Shown here: one piece after another, positions 1 through 12,842 of the stretch | Layout of the letters: the number at the start of each line of letters is the position of its first letter | How positions within the stretch are numbered: the first letter of the stretch is position 1 | Assembly: GCA_017165825.1 (NCBI GenBank) | Contig: CM029367.1 | Span: forward strand, 18,068,259 to 18,132,258 | Direction: 5' to 3' | DNA length: 64,000 bases | Source: Hepsetus odoe | Taxonomy: Eukaryota > Chordata > Actinopteri > Characiformes > Hepsetidae | Made by a program: the position numbers and the translations under genes | Notes under the pieces: model-generated | The model's input: the letters and a program-made list of their open reading frames with translations, nothing else | The model's database searches: none | What the model was told of the DNA's origin: nothing

Positions 1-19
1 ATAATCTCAAGTACCACAG

Positions 20-162
20 GAGTTGGCCACAGGATCGGAAGACTGGGGGTACAAACCCCTTACCAGTAGGTTGCCCTGATGTACCCTTGAGCATGGTACC
101 GTCCCTGTCACTGCTATGACCTTGCAATGACAAGAATAGTCTTTTTCACTTTCAAAGGAAAC
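20..162 (+). repeat. SINE-A (tRNA-headed), internally deleted copy
   Basis: GGTTGCCCTGATGTACCC, GAGCATGGTACCGTCCC and the tail GTCTTTTTCACTTTCA match the same segments of the fuller copies at 23846-24102 and 56894-57129. The B-box-like GGGGTACAAACCCC is visible at 47-60. The middle portion is missing. Confidence 0.7.
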
Positions 163-699
163 TATAAATAATTGTTTGTATCTATAATTTAAGCAATTAA
201 GGAGCAGTTGCCTCTGTAATTGTCTGTTGCATTGTTTGATACTTTTAGGCTGAAGAATCAACAGAAAAAAGAAAGAAATGGATTAATTGACATGAAATAT
301 AAATGTTTTTTATACATTTATACATTATAATACATGTTTTTATACATTATAAATGTTGACATGTTTATTTTTATTTTGAAAGAGGGGCTTTTGTGTTGAC
401 ACACAATCACACAACCACACTGCTTATTGCCCTGCAAATGTTGGTGGGAGAGACATTATTACATTATTATACATTATTTATTCATTTACTTAGAAAGGCA
501 GGTGTATTAAGAGTTGTCCCATTAACAATTTTTAAAAAACTTTTGTTTGCCATCTTTGCCATCAGATTGGGCATAATTTACATTGTAATTTGCATTGTAA
601 TTCAATATTATTTTTCTGAAAGTTTGGTGTAAAGATCATCTGTGTTGATTTTTGAGAAAAATGACAGAGTTTGTGGTCTGTGAGAAATAAAGAAAAATA
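163..699. other. A/T-rich sequence, nothing recognised
   Basis: Low-complexity A/T-rich DNA with short duplications of TATACATTATA-like strings near 310-350 and 470-480. No gene or transposon was recognised. Confidence 0.5.
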
Positions 700-701
700 T
701 A

Positions 702-1240
702 CAGTACTGTATACTAGGCAGGTGTGAAAAAATGCTGTAAGCAAAGAATGCTTTCAAAAATGGAAGTGTTAATCATTTTTCATCAATCAACAAAATGCAG
801 TGAATGAACTAAAGAGAATCTAAATCAAATCAATATTTGGTGTGACCACCCTTTGCCTTCAAAACAGCATCAATTCCTCTAGGTACACTTGCACACAGTT
901 GTGAAGGAACTCGGCTGGTAGGTCGTTTCAAACATGACTGTGTTTCAACCTCCGTGTGACATTGATGATCATCAGCACCTGTTTGGTAAAATTGGTTGAT
1001 CACACACCGACTATAATCCTACAAAATCCCTGACTTTGTGCAAGTGTACCTAGAAGAATTGATGCTGGTTTGACGGCAAAAGTTAGTAACACCAAATATT
1101 GATTTGATTTAGATTTTTCTTTTGTTCGCTCACTTTGCATTTTGTAAATTGATAAAAATAAACAATCATTATTTATATTTCTGAAAGCATTCTTTGTTTA
1201 CAACATTTTTCCACACCTGCCTAAAACTTTTGCACAGTAC
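702..1240. mobile_element. Tc1-like MITE with ~200-bp terminal inverted repeats
   Basis: The left end (CAGTACTG at 702, then GGCAGGTGTG at 718) is repeated inverted at the right end (CACACCTGCC, then TTTTGCACAGTAC to 1240). The inverted similarity extends over about 200 bp, including AATCAAATCAATATTTGGTG at 822-841 and its complement near 1093-1112. The sequence matches ends I know from a common teleost Tc1/mariner family. Only the two ends and a short middle remain and no transposase is present. The left flank has TA at 700-701, the expected target. Confidence 0.8.
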
Positions 1241-1689
1241 AAAAATTTCTAAATTCCGATATGGCTGCTATTTGTCAGAATAATGCTACATTTACAATTA
1301 AGAGAGTTTTTTCTTTTCTTCTTTTTTATTTCTTCTCTTAGTTGACTTTTGCAGCTGCCTGATGAACTGTCACCTTAAGACACAGACACTAAGACCCTTT
1401 ATTTTTAGTCATGTAATTTGCAGATTCTGTAATACTGTAAAACAGATGTATGCACAGAGATATGGCAATATGTTGAGCTTTGCTTATTTCCTTTGAGCAC
1501 ATTTCCATACAGAGCAAAACTTACTGTTTCTCTATTCCCAGTTTTGCAGCCCTGTGCACTTTTTCAAACTGATGCATCACATATTCTCTGCCACAGCTCG
1601 CCCCTAGAAAAATGCCACATCTGAATCGTTTTATGGAACACACTCTGAACTAAAAAATGGACATAACCCTCAAGTAAGAGAAACATAAC

Positions 1690-2010
1690 CGGGTGACAGC
1701 CTGTGGCTGCTTTTTATTAAGATCGATCCTGCCAACAGTGCCTGGCCCTGCCTCAAGTCGTCACTCATTTATCTGGTTATCTTTCATGACTGAGTCGATT
1801 ACAGTTACTGAATACTTCAAGCTGCCCATGCCTCTAATAGCTCATATCTCAGCCGTCTCTCACTGGCTGAAGTGTCATTGTACTGGACTGCTATTTTCAC
1901 ATGGAGAGAGACTCAATAGCTTTTACAGCCCATTAGAATATATCAACCCTGACGCCCATTATTACTAACCCTAATGGCTGCCGTGCACATGAGCCCTGCT
2001 GCAGTCAGTG
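1690..2010. other. Unique moderately GC sequence, possible conserved element
   Basis: Free of simple repeats, with an open plus-strand frame of about 90 codons (1693-1968, GTG-initiated) whose peptide is not recognised. ATTA- and TAAT-type homeodomain cores are frequent. Whether it is conserved cannot be judged from one sequence. Confidence 0.2.
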
Positions 2011-2329
2011 CGAGGTGGTAGAGGAAGGAAAAAACAGGGAAGAATAAAGATGCATGAAGAAAAAAAAACACTGTTCTGGCCTTGGAATGTTGAATAGCAG
2101 CTTTGGTGGAGAAATCAAGTTTTTGGCTTTTTAATTTCCCAAAGCAAACATTTTAGACAGCACATTCCTGCCTATAGTGGGAAGGTGGTGAGAGGTTGAT
2201 CTACACACAATGTGCATCATCTGAAGGGATGATTCCTCTTTATTGTAAAGGGCCTAAGAAAAAAAGGAAAGGAAGGGTCAGATGTACTAATGCACAGCAT
2301 TTGGAACAGAGAAAAGAGAATAGAAATGA

Positions 2330-2460
2330 CAAAAACAACAACATAATTAATATATAAAAAACTAACAACAACAACTACAACAACAACAATAATAATAATA
2401 ATAATAATATACTTTATTTATAGAGCCCTTTTCATACATTTAGGTGCAAAGTGCTTGACA
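2330..2460. repeat. (CAA)n/(TAA)n array joined to fish repeat tail
   Basis: CAACAACAA and AATAATAAT arrays lead into ATACTTTATTTATAGAGCCC and GTGCAAAGTGCTTGACA, resembling the very common fish repeat tail with a TTTATATAGCGCC...AAAGTGCTTTACA pattern. More CAA/AAT repeats follow to 2540. Confidence 0.5.
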
Positions 2461-2547
2461 TTTAGCAACAAATAATAAAATAACAAAATGTTATTATCAT
2501 CAACAACAACAACAAAACAACAGCAACAACAATAATAATACTAATTG

Positions 2548-2622
2548 TAATTGTGACTGCCATTGTGAGCACACTGAACCACAATGAAATGGATTCTCTG
2601 CATGTAAATCCATACACTGAAT
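2548..2622 (-). repeat. Partial SINE-A 3' region
   Basis: ACTGAACCACAATGAAAT and CTCTGCATGTAAATCCAT correspond to the ATGAACCACAATGAAAT and CTCTGCATTTAACCCAT segments of the fuller minus-strand copy at 23846-24102. Heavily truncated. Confidence 0.45.
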
Positions 2623-5600
2623 GTGTTGTATTAGACACCAGAAGAAGTTGTGAAAATTGTGTCAAATTGTGTGCTCAAAAACAAATGTGAACATTGACAT
2701 TCCCATTTATTTTTTATCCTAATATTGTGACGCAAACATGGTTGGCGGTAGCGGAATGTCCGGCTTTCCATTGCAGAATTAGTTTCTTATTGCAAGTTAG
2801 CAGCTGCGTCTCTGAGGTATTAAATGTGCCCCCTTGCTTAGTGTGAGTCACTGGCAGCGCACTCAGCACTGGCATAATTGCATTTCACAGACCTTAACCA
2901 TAACAAGAGAGGAGACTATGGAGCACGGCTTTTCTCTAGTGCTCTGACCACCTCGAAACACTTACCTTCAGTCTATCCAGAGTGGAGTGCACAGTAGGGC
3001 TGTTAATGAATGGTCAATATGCCTCTCTATAATATGTTATTTGATATACTTTCTTCAAGCTGCAAGCTGCAGCGCCAGGACACGATAAAAGAATGCACAA
3101 TATTGTATCTAAACTCTTTCAGAACCCCCCAAGCTTTGTGAAGCCTAAAAACAGCTATTTTCAAAATGATCAGAGGGATATTTTATATTGATGTCAGAAG
3201 TTCCGCAAGCTGTATGGATGCATTTCATATTTGCATAAACTGAGTTAGAAATAGGACTGTATTAAGGCAGTGCAGTGGGTGTATAGCCAATAAATGGATG
3301 TTACCCACATATTGATGTTGTCCACAGCAATCAATAAAACAAAAACACATAAATAAATATGAAAGTGGTAAAAGAAAAAATAAAACATTTTTAATACTCT
3401 TTTTTAATACTTAGCATGTATATTATATAATATTTTTAATATTTAGCATGTATTCAGCACAAGATTCTGTGGACTCTGCTGGAAGGTTGGCGGGGGCTCT
3501 TGGCTTCATTACTCCTTTGTAGTTACTGCTGAGTTTTTGACAGGTAATTAAAAGTAGGCAGATATGGGAGTTGGGTTCATTCCCCTCATAATTCTTCATT
3601 ATCTTTTCAATGCAGATATTTACCCTCCAGAAATGTCTTGTTATGCCCTCAGTGCTCTGTGCTCGCTTGTTGGCCCAATAAGGAGTTAGTTGTATGCTCC
3701 AAAGCTACAGGTAAATATTTGGCAATTTTGTGAGGTTGCTTTGACATTTGCAAGAAAAAAATGATTTACACGGAAGAATCCCCTGATAGTAGTGGACCAA
3801 AGTGTGTCTGTAATTGACGCTGCTTTAAACTGATTTATTTAGTTAGCAAGCGCAAAAGTGAGTTTTTCCGGAGCTTGCTTTGAGGTATGAATGCTGCCTA
3901 TAACCTGACTGATGTGAACAACTAGATCACCTTGACTATATGAAGAACGGCTTGTGTAATCATTCCATTTCCTGAAAATAAGAAGATAATTATTTTTAAC
4001 TCACCTATAAAGTTCATTCAGCAATTTTAAAATTAGACTATAGTTCTAAATATTTGTATCTTGACACATAGTTTCACATTACTTAGTTTATACTAAGTAT
4101 ACTTCAGTTATGACGAATGTCAAATAGATTTTTAAAGGAGAATTTCTTAGGTGCACTAATAGTGTGTACAAATGCGATTTCTGTGTTCAGTAGCTTTGCA
4201 AACTTGTTATTTCCCTGAATTGGGCCTGCCTACAGCCAAGAGTAGAGTCTAAGTGTCAGGCACTGTGATCTGCCACTTTGCTAAAAGGGTCACCGAAGTG
4301 GATGTAGTTTTGGAGAAAAAAATATGGTCCAATAAAAAAAATATGGTCCAATAAATGGCTGGTTCAAGCTGGTTAGTTTTTGAAACAAATTTTAGTAGCT
4401 GTGTGTGAATATCAGCATGTTCAGGGAGGGGCATCTTGCTCAGGTTTCTTTTGGGAACTTCACCTAGAGTCTTTTTCAGAACTGCCAAACACATTTCTGT
4501 AGCTGTCTTTGTGACCATGACTTGACCACGATGTTAAATAAAGTGTTTTACCAAACATGTGACATTACTCAAGAATATGCATTTCAGAATACTGTTCTTG
4601 ATTGGGTCCAATTAAGTTCTGTCTCTGAGCCCTGCAAACAGGGAACATGCTCTGCATGCCATAAAGTGAAGGGCATTGATTCCGTAACCTGGGGTCAGTG
4701 TTTAGCACTTACAAAACCCATGTGCATCTGTCCCATCTGGTTTAGGATTGATTTGCTAAGCAGACCAAGAAATGAAGAATTCTGTTGTGTGAACAGTTTG
4801 ATCAATTTGTGATTACTACTGTCCCTGGAGTAAGGAATACCAACCACCCCATTTATGTTTCTTTCATGGTGTGTCACATTGCATTTTGATAACAGTCCAA
4901 GCTAATGACCTGATGCAGCGGATGGATGCTTTAAAGCAGGTGAGAAAACTGAGGGGTTCTGAAATGCAGATATTGCCAATAGAGCTGTTGTGAAGTGAGC
5001 TGATTAGCCTCAGTGTGTGTCCTTAGATGCAGTCTGTGTGTCTATGTGAATTAGCCTGCTCTGAAGGGGTAGCATTCCTGAGTTAGATGTTGGTCCCTGA
5101 AGTGGATTTCTTGATCCTTAAATGGGTTGTGAAGCCCGGAAACCTTGTTTCTGATGCAGAGAGAAGGAGAAAAAAACCTAGAAAGTAGTGCACCATATGG
5201 TCTCACAATGCAGTCTACATATATGAATAGTTACTATGTGTCATACTGCAGAGGACATGAGAAAATATCGCAGTGTCCTGAAACCAGAAACTTCCTATCT
5301 TTCTGAGATGATTCACCACTGTTTAATTAAAGTACGCATGGACATAACAGAGGGGTCCTTTTTTAAAGCTAATAACTGGAGGAAACGTCTAAACAGTTTC
5401 TATAATAATAAAAAGGTTTTTCTTGAACCATACATCCAAGCCATGATTTCTTTAGAAAAATAAATTTTTATTTAGGCACCTTTTTTTTTTTTTAGAATTG
5501 AATGACGTCAACAAAATTGTAAGGTTTCAATAGACATCACAAAAAACATGAAGAAGAAACCATGAGAGGAACCAAGATTCAGAAAGCGAAACTATTCTCT

Positions 5601-8600
5601 ACTGATCTGCACAACAAACAAGTGAGATTTTTTAGATTTATAATTAAAGGGAAATGGGATTAAACATTGAACAGATCAGACAGAGGAGAAGCCTGTGAGA
5701 TAAACCAGTGACTAATGTTATTACACAATGACATTGGCTATAGTTAGTCAATGACAATGTCTATTCAAATCTATACAAGATAATTATCAGAAGACTGTGA
5801 AAATGTATTATGGTTGAAGAGTATTTGGAAGGAGATTTTAGTCAGTATGTATAATGAAGCCAAAACATACCATGCCCTAAAAGATTTAAAGCTGATTTAC
5901 CTCTTTTAAGTTCGATCTTTGCCTTTTTTAAGGCATCCCATTGGTAAATTTACAATTATCTGTAGGATGGATGATATAATTTATAATGTACAATTATTTA
6001 AGTAATATTTCTGTTCTATTCTGTAAATCTTCAGCTTTTGAACAGAAGATCAATTTGCCCTGGAAAGAAAAGTGAGCAAAAGATTGCATAGCACCTGCAT
6101 TTGTAAGATGCAACTTTGAATGATGCAAGTGTGGAGGACACATTATTGTTCCTTAGTGCTCCATAAATAACTGGAGCTTTGGATCAGCTCTCTAGAGCTG
6201 GAGCTTTGGGACTTGTTGGAGTTACTGCAGCACTTGGCAGTTTGGATGCTGCGTAAGCATAAACCATGCATGTTCAAAATATACCTCAATATTGACTTTA
6301 AAATTCTTTCTTTTTTGCCTGTCTCTGTTGCCTCATTCTCTGTCATTTTTCTCCTCCTTGTCTTTGCTGTGCTAATCAAAAATGATTTTTCGCTTTGCTC
6401 ATTTGAAACAAGTGAAAGTTTTGTATGCTGCTATCTTTAATCATACTTGAGGTTCCCAATCCCAGTACTATGCTCAGCATATTTTTGAGTTTTTCCTGTC
6501 TTCCTAACTCTACTATTTCAAAAGATTTGTATGAAACACAAAAAACTCACAAATATACAAAGTAGGAATGTGATTGGAAAACCATGTTCTTTATCCCACA
6601 TGAAAAACATGGTTTCTCATTGGTTTGTTCTTGACATGTATGTGTAAATATATGAGCAAATATATCTGTATATATGTGCATACATATATGTTTTTTGAAC
6701 TACAAACATTTTCTTTAAATAACTGTTCATTGTAAGATTCTTCAGGGAACCCAAGAGGTGAGGCAATTCTCTGTTACTACTCTTTCCTTATTTCTTTATT
6801 TCTTTATAAACCATGTTGCCATCGGGTCAGTAAAGTCAATATCCACAGGACAACAAGACAGAAATGAAGAGAGCAAGTAAGTGAAAGTGAGTTAATAATG
6901 ATGATAAATGCACATAATAATATGAAATGGACTTAGATGCACTGCAGTGAGTGTGGGGATTGATGTGATTTTATCTACAGAGGGCTATGAATTTATCACT
7001 CATACAAATACACACACAAACACACCTAGACACACATAAATAGAAACACACACACAGTGTCTCTTCGACTGTGGAACATGCAATCACTGGTAAATTGGAA
7101 GCCTTATTTAGTTCAATCTAGCCGATTAGATGGACTGATCTTTGTGTAATTAATTGCTGTAAATCCACAAGCTCTGAAGGCTAAAACCACACACGCCTCA
7201 CTCAGGCTCTGAAAATCCATATGTGGTTAATACATGCAAATGCCTGTTTTGAGAACATTTACCACTGAAGCAACACGGTAGCTCATCCACCTCAGGAGAA
7301 AGAAGCTGCACACTACTAAGGACTAAGAGCAAGGAAACAGATTATTAGTAGTTCCTCTAAGATGCAGATTTCCTGCATTAATTATCCAACATAACCTTGC
7401 TTATTGTAGAACACTGTGAATTCTCATAATTCTTTTAGAAGGGTCTTTTAATTCTGTCTTTTTTATACAAAAAATCATCATCAGTGGGTTTCTTCAGGAG
7501 AACTGCTTTGATCCTCTGGGATGAAGGAGAAGAAAGGCTGTAATTGAAGACCAGACTGAAAGTACTGCCTGTAGGGATATCACAGAAGCTGTCTGTTAGA
7601 CGTTTCATTAGTTTGACAAACACTTTCAGGTAAATGGGGTCTTTTCAGTTATTGATAATGTCTAAAGTTGTTCTCTGTGCATGTTGCCTCATTGCACTCC
7701 ATTAGGACGTGCATTGCTAATGCCAGAGTCTGTTGTTAATGGCAGTCCTTGGAGGGAATATAGTGACAGTGTACAGAAACCACAGTCAATAATCAATTAC
7801 ATCATTGCTAACCAAGTACTTAAATTGATTTTCCTCAGAAAAACTTCCCCTGACAGGAACGCACTTGATGTATGCAGAAATCAAATATACATAAATATAT
7901 AAAATGCTTGCTAACTCTTTGCTGACACTTAATTTAGTCTTCATGATATGCCGTAAATAATGTTCAAATGGTACCTGAAACACTCTACTTATTAAAGTAG
8001 GTCTCCATGCAGCCAATAAGCAAATGTACCTGTTTGGAAGACTGCATGGAAGCAACCATGGTGAAGAGAGCAGAGAGAAACTAAGCTGTGTGCTGGAAGT
8101 GAGCCAGAGGTTTGTGGCCACATCTGTCTCTGCAGTCCATGGCAAGAGACCCACAAAGGGCGATTAGCCTCTCACAACTGGGTCAAACATGATGCTCTCA
8201 TCAAATCACTTTAGATTTGATGGAGCGTGTGTTCGCTGTTGCAGATGGGCTTTGCAAATGCTTTCCCGGTGACACTAGAATAGGTAAAGCGACTTAGGGC
8301 TTTGAGTGTTGTGTACTGTGAAAAGGAAATGCGTGTAGTTTTAAACCTGGACAGCAACATATTAGCATCCTCTAGCAGCCTCTCTTCTTCAAATATTGTG
8401 TTTGCCATTGCATCAGCATGAAACTGAAAACTAGGTAAAAGCATAAGGAATTGCCTCACACCAGATAATGCTCTGTAGTATTTTAGGCTTGACATTTAGA
8501 AAATATAGGGTTTATGGCTATTTTTGAAGTGCTGTCTTACTGTCTTCTGAAGCTATGTGTAGCAGATTAAAATATGATCTGCTCTGACTTTTAGGACTAA

Positions 8601-8779
8601 TATTTGACTAAGACTGCGGGGACAAAACTCTATCTCTATTTTTTTTTACGTATTTATTTATGTATTTTGAAGATACCTGCTGAATAATAAAGTTGTTCCT
8701 GAATGCACCAGATATCCACTCCAGTTAACATCCATTCAAAATTTGAAAGGTGTCTCTGTAAAGAGAATAGAAATGTAAG
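2623..8779. other. Noncoding sequence, nothing recognised
   Basis: A/T-rich DNA with a local duplication of an AATATGGTCCAATAAA unit at 4320-4354 and short (CA)n at 7000-7060. Open frames (for example 4249-4518 minus, 5236-5463 plus, 7786-8154 minus) lack codon or motif evidence. Confidence 0.5.
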
Positions 8780-8892
8780 TGAAAAGTACCTGTCTCAAGG
8801 GAATTGCAGGGCAACCTACTAATCTTGGACTCAAACCAACAACCTTCTGATTATGGGGCCTAGTCTTTAAGCACTACTTCATAGCTGTCCAG
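8780..8892 (-). repeat. tRNA-headed SINE fragment
   Basis: On the minus strand a tRNA-like head ends in a B-box-like GGTTTGAGTCC and is followed by GTAGGTTGCCCTGCA and CTTGAG, shared with SINE-A after its B box. The head differs from the other SINE-A copies, so it may be another subfamily. Confidence 0.55.
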
Positions 8893-9941
8893 ATGCTTCG
8901 CTGCAATGCTTCAATGGTTCTTTGACTGGTTTAATGGTTTCCACTGTGAAGGAGGATGTTAAACCAGTTGTATATATGGCTTTGTATAGTTTACATGCTT
9001 TTTGACCAGGTTGGCTTGCACAGTATTGTGTTCTCTCTTTGCCATTATTATAGCTGTCCAGCCTGTGTTTTTCTACCAATATTCTTCTTTTTGTCTGTTT
9101 CCTTTTTTCTCTGTAAATTAGTAGAGCTTTGTTTTAACCTCTAAAAATATGGTAAAAAGTAAAAGTAAAATGTGATGATCTTGTACATTCTTTCATAATC
9201 TTATCCAATATTATGAACATTATTTAACTTTATTTTCTTTCAGCTTTTCTTTGTTCAAGTGGACCATCTTATGTCAATGTCATTTATGTGAGATTTTTGC
9301 AAGGCAGTTAATGTGTGTTTTTCGTAGTTACTTTAACATTAATCTGTACTGGGTCAGATAAGGAGCACTAAGTGCCTCCAACCCTTTTTTGGACATTAAA
9401 AATAAATTACTTTTACTTTCTGGCTGCTTTAACTAGAAACTAAACATATCAGTGCATAGTGTGTTCTGGCCCTAAAAAAGTAAAAGTCTGCTTTCACTCT
9501 CCAAAATATTGTCTGAGAGTCATAAACTGTTAATTGGATTTAGCAAACGTGTTTAGTGTAGCGATCATAAAACTGCTTAGCTAAAGAGTAATGTGGTTAA
9601 TGTGCTAAAAGCTAAAAGCCAGTGCTGTAGGTGTGGAGAACTGAGGCTGAGTGGATGAAAAGAGCTGGAGATAAATGTGTTTTGTCATGCAGCAGTTTGC
9701 TGGTGCTCTGGGCTGCTTGTGGTTTGAACTGGAGTGGAAAGAGTTTTAATTTCCAGTGCTTTTGGAGTTCATATGCTTGCGTTGGGAGTGGGAGTGTTGG
9801 TGTGCGGGTGTTGCTTTTGTTGCAGTCGTTTGAGTTTTGGGATAGCATGAGGATGTGCTTTTTTGTTCCTAGTGTTTTCTTCCTCGACCCTGAATGAATG
9901 ATGGGTTAGGCTTTGAAATCTATGATAGACAAACTTTGTTT

Positions 9942-9944
<3 letters not shown>

Positions 9945-9972
<28 letters not shown>
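9945..9972. repeat. (GT)14 microsatellite
   Basis: Uninterrupted GT dinucleotides followed by a GAGAGGGGGAGAGAGAGA purine tract. Confidence 0.95.
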
Positions 9973-10084
9973 CTGAGAGGGGGAGAGAGAGATTAAAAGA
10001 CAAAAGAGAAAGGGTGGGTGTAAAAAGAAAGGAAGCAAGCTTAGCTAGATGTTCCTATACTAGAAATTCCGTTGGGTGTAACAA

Positions 10085-10275
10085 GGATGGATGATGCTAG
10101 GAAAGCGGTAAAGAGAAGGAACTAAGAGGTTTATGGAATTGGTGCGAGAGGACATGCAGGCGGTCGGTTTGAAGGAGGAAGATGCAGAGGACTGGAAGAA
10201 ATAGAAACATTGTCTGCTGTGGTGACTCCAAAACGGGAGCAGCCAAAAGATGAAGAAGAAAAAGAAGGAACGTGT
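10085..10275 (+). mobile_element. LINE 3'-end fragment
   Basis: GAGAGGACATGCAGGCGGT, GAGGAAGATGCAGAGGAC, a CTGTGGTGACTCC segment and an AAGAAGAAAAAGAAGG tail match the terminal part of a fish non-LTR family also seen at 12641, 36600 and 56593. It is 5'-truncated with no intact frame. Confidence 0.7.
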
Positions 10276-10732
10276 GAATATGTATATAAAGCAGACCACT
10301 TCCAGTGTGTAGTGAAGCATTGTTGATCTACCGCTTCTTATCATAGAATATCAGTGGTGTTAGGAGCAACTTTATGGTTATTTGATTATTGCTACCTTGT
10401 TTCCTTTTCTTCTCTGTCATAGTTTAACTTAACTTTGACCTTGTTTCCATTCATCTTTTCATATTTTTTGCCTTCTCACTATTTATTTACTCCAATGTCC
10501 AATGACTCATCATCTTCAGTGTGTGTGTGCCTTTGGACCTAAGCAGCAACACAGCAGCTCCTGTTATGGTTAGTGCCAGACATGATTAGCGTTAGAGTAG
10601 TGTAAGCCTAAGATGCTCAGAACACAGAGGTATCCCAGCTGTGTCTATACACATCAAGGCTCATTTATTTGTAGTTCTTGTAGAGGTTCAGTGTTTAATC
10701 TTCAAGAACTACTATACAGCCATGGAACAGCA

Positions 10733-10922
10733 TGCTGGCAAGTGAGTTAGGACTATCATCTCACAGTAAGAAGGTTCTGGGTTCATTTCCCAGTTGAAGT
10801 GCTCTTGGTGGCATTTGGAAGTCGCATATGCATTTTACCTTATGCTGCTCACGTTTTCTCCAAAAACATTCACATAAAGTGAACTGAGGATTCTGAATTG
10901 CCCCTAGGTGTCACTATGTGAA
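10733..10922 (+). repeat. Degenerate SINE-C (AFC-like)
   Basis: AAGGTTCTGGGTTCATTTCC (B box) and the later TCTGAATTGCCCCTAGGTGT match the AFC-type fish SINE pattern. Several internal segments are decayed or lost. Confidence 0.6.
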
Positions 10923-11815
10923 TACACTGCACAAAATCTAATTAAACATGATTATGTTCTTTTTATAATTACATGTACAGATAGCCAAGATGGAAATTAA
11001 AGCATCAAAAGCAGATTTTGTTCAAGTTTATCACAAAAACTTTTAGATACCATCATATTACCCAGCTTTAGCCTTAACACTTTAACACTAATATATCCAG
11101 AGCTCTCTCTAACAAGAGAACCAAAAGGATAATTTAAACATTGTAGTGCAGGGGTCCATGGAACCTTTTTCATTTTAGAAAAGGTCCCTAACTGAAAGAA
11201 AGTTTGAGAACCTCTGCTTTCAAATTCTCTGAAATGTAATGTACCTCTGCAAGTAACATTTCAGTAGGAGTCTTGACTCAGGGCTGGAAATGCAGACTCC
11301 TTCAGCTGCATCCTCAACTTTGAAACCTAGTAGTGCAACTACTGATGACCGCTACTGTCAAGTATGTGCCAGAGTTACACTTACTGCTATTCTTAGTGCT
11401 GTGTGCCTGCTTTTTCACATACCAGATTCTACTTTCCGATAACATGGTTGAACCTTCGAAGCAGCCTTTCAGTCAGTATGTCAAAGACTTTTAAAATAAA
11501 TTCAGGGCACTTGTTTTTAATCTTTTCCATGATCTTTTAGGAATTTGGTGGATGCATTTTCTGATTGAATGTTTGGTTTGTGGAATAATTCACAGGGGTG
11601 AACGTGTTCAGGTCTGAAGGAATTATTAAAATATTGAATTCATGTGTGTGATGTTAAATGAGTTCACACATTCCTGCAACAATAATAAGATTTTAAGCAT
11701 TTTAATCATTTTATTTCAACATACAGTGAAGTCATAGGGGCATGGGGCAGGCAAGAAATGGCTGTTAGAAGGCATTTTTAATATTATAAATTGTTTATCT
11801 GAAATATTTTGAAAA

Positions 11816-11971
11816 GGTTGTTGCCATTTTCCATCCATCCATCCATTTTCTGCCGCTTGTCCCAAACGGGGTCGCGGGGGAGTGCCGGAGTCCAACCCAG
11901 CGCACACAGGGCGAGGACGGGGGACGCACCCTGGACAGGTCGCCAGCCCATCGCAGGGTTGTTGCCATTTT
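11816..11971 (-). mobile_element. 5'-truncated retroelement tail with perfect 15-bp TSD
   Basis: The 15-mer GGTTGTTGCCATTTT occurs at 11816-11830 and again at 11957-11971, flanking a 126-bp insert. On the minus strand the insert reads GCGATGGGCTGGCGACC..., CCAGGGTGCG, GACAAGCGGCAGAAAATGG and ends in (ATGG)n. This is the 3' tail of an AFC/L2-type element. The perfect duplication suggests a fairly recent, LINE-driven insertion. Confidence 0.9.
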
Positions 11972-12635
11972 ATCTGTTTTAAATGGAGATTTGTTTATTT
12001 TGAACTAATTGTTGGCATACATCTCAGGGAGTGATGTGAAAGTTTAGTTACATGTCCCTTCAAAAATGGGACTTTCTTTCAATCCCTTGTCACTTGACCA
12101 CTGCATATTCACCTGTGTAGGAATGACTGGACTGTTTATAAATACTAAATACAGGTCTTATTACCTTATTGCCTGAATCTGTTATTCACTTGGCACATAA
12201 TCACTTCATATTCTCAGTGTAAGAACAACAGATTTGTTCACGAAACATTTTTGTAACTTGTATCTGAGTCTCTTATTCATTATTCACACGAGCGCTGCAC
12301 AAGCCAGCTAATATTAACTGGTCAAGCAGAACATCTGGTCAGCAGGGATGTTTAATTTGAATTTTTATTGGAATAAGTTAATGCAAATATCATACAATAA
12401 ATAGAATTATATTTTTATTGAGAGGAACTGCACACTTGTACAGATAACTGCAGCAGTCATTTCCACTGAATAACCCAGTAAGCAATGGATCCACAAATCT
12501 TATATAAAGCATAATGTTATAATAAACTAAATATCTTGGCAGCACTGCACACCTGACAGGTATTTTTGATGTCCAGAAGTGTGCCATTCCACTGAGGGCT
12601 CTAGTGTGATCGTATCCCTTTTAGAGACTTTGGAT

Positions 12636-12842
12636 TGCATTTAGCCGTAAGACATCTTCCTGCATCTTCCTCCTTCAAACCAACTGCCTGCATGTCCTTT
12701 CTCACAAAATCCATAAATCTTCTTCTTTTCTTTCCTGGAAGCTACAGCCTCATCATCGTTCTCCCAATACTCCTCATCTTTCCTCTGAACATGTCCAAAC
12801 CAACGCAGCCTTGCTTCTCTAACTTTGTCTCCAACCACTAGC
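12636..12842 (-). pseudogene. LINE ORF2 C-terminal remnant
   Basis: Minus-strand translation gives VREARLRWFGHVQRKDEEY, the characteristic C-terminal motif of fish LINE reverse-transcriptase proteins, with a continued KDMQ-type tail in another frame. Both ends are truncated and frames are broken. It is the same family as 36600-37060, which carries VRLQWFGHV. Confidence 0.75.

Noticed and set aside
8211..8495. 94-codon minus-strand frame starting with ATG.
   Set aside because: No family match, no supporting splice sites, and length is within chance expectation for 64 kb.
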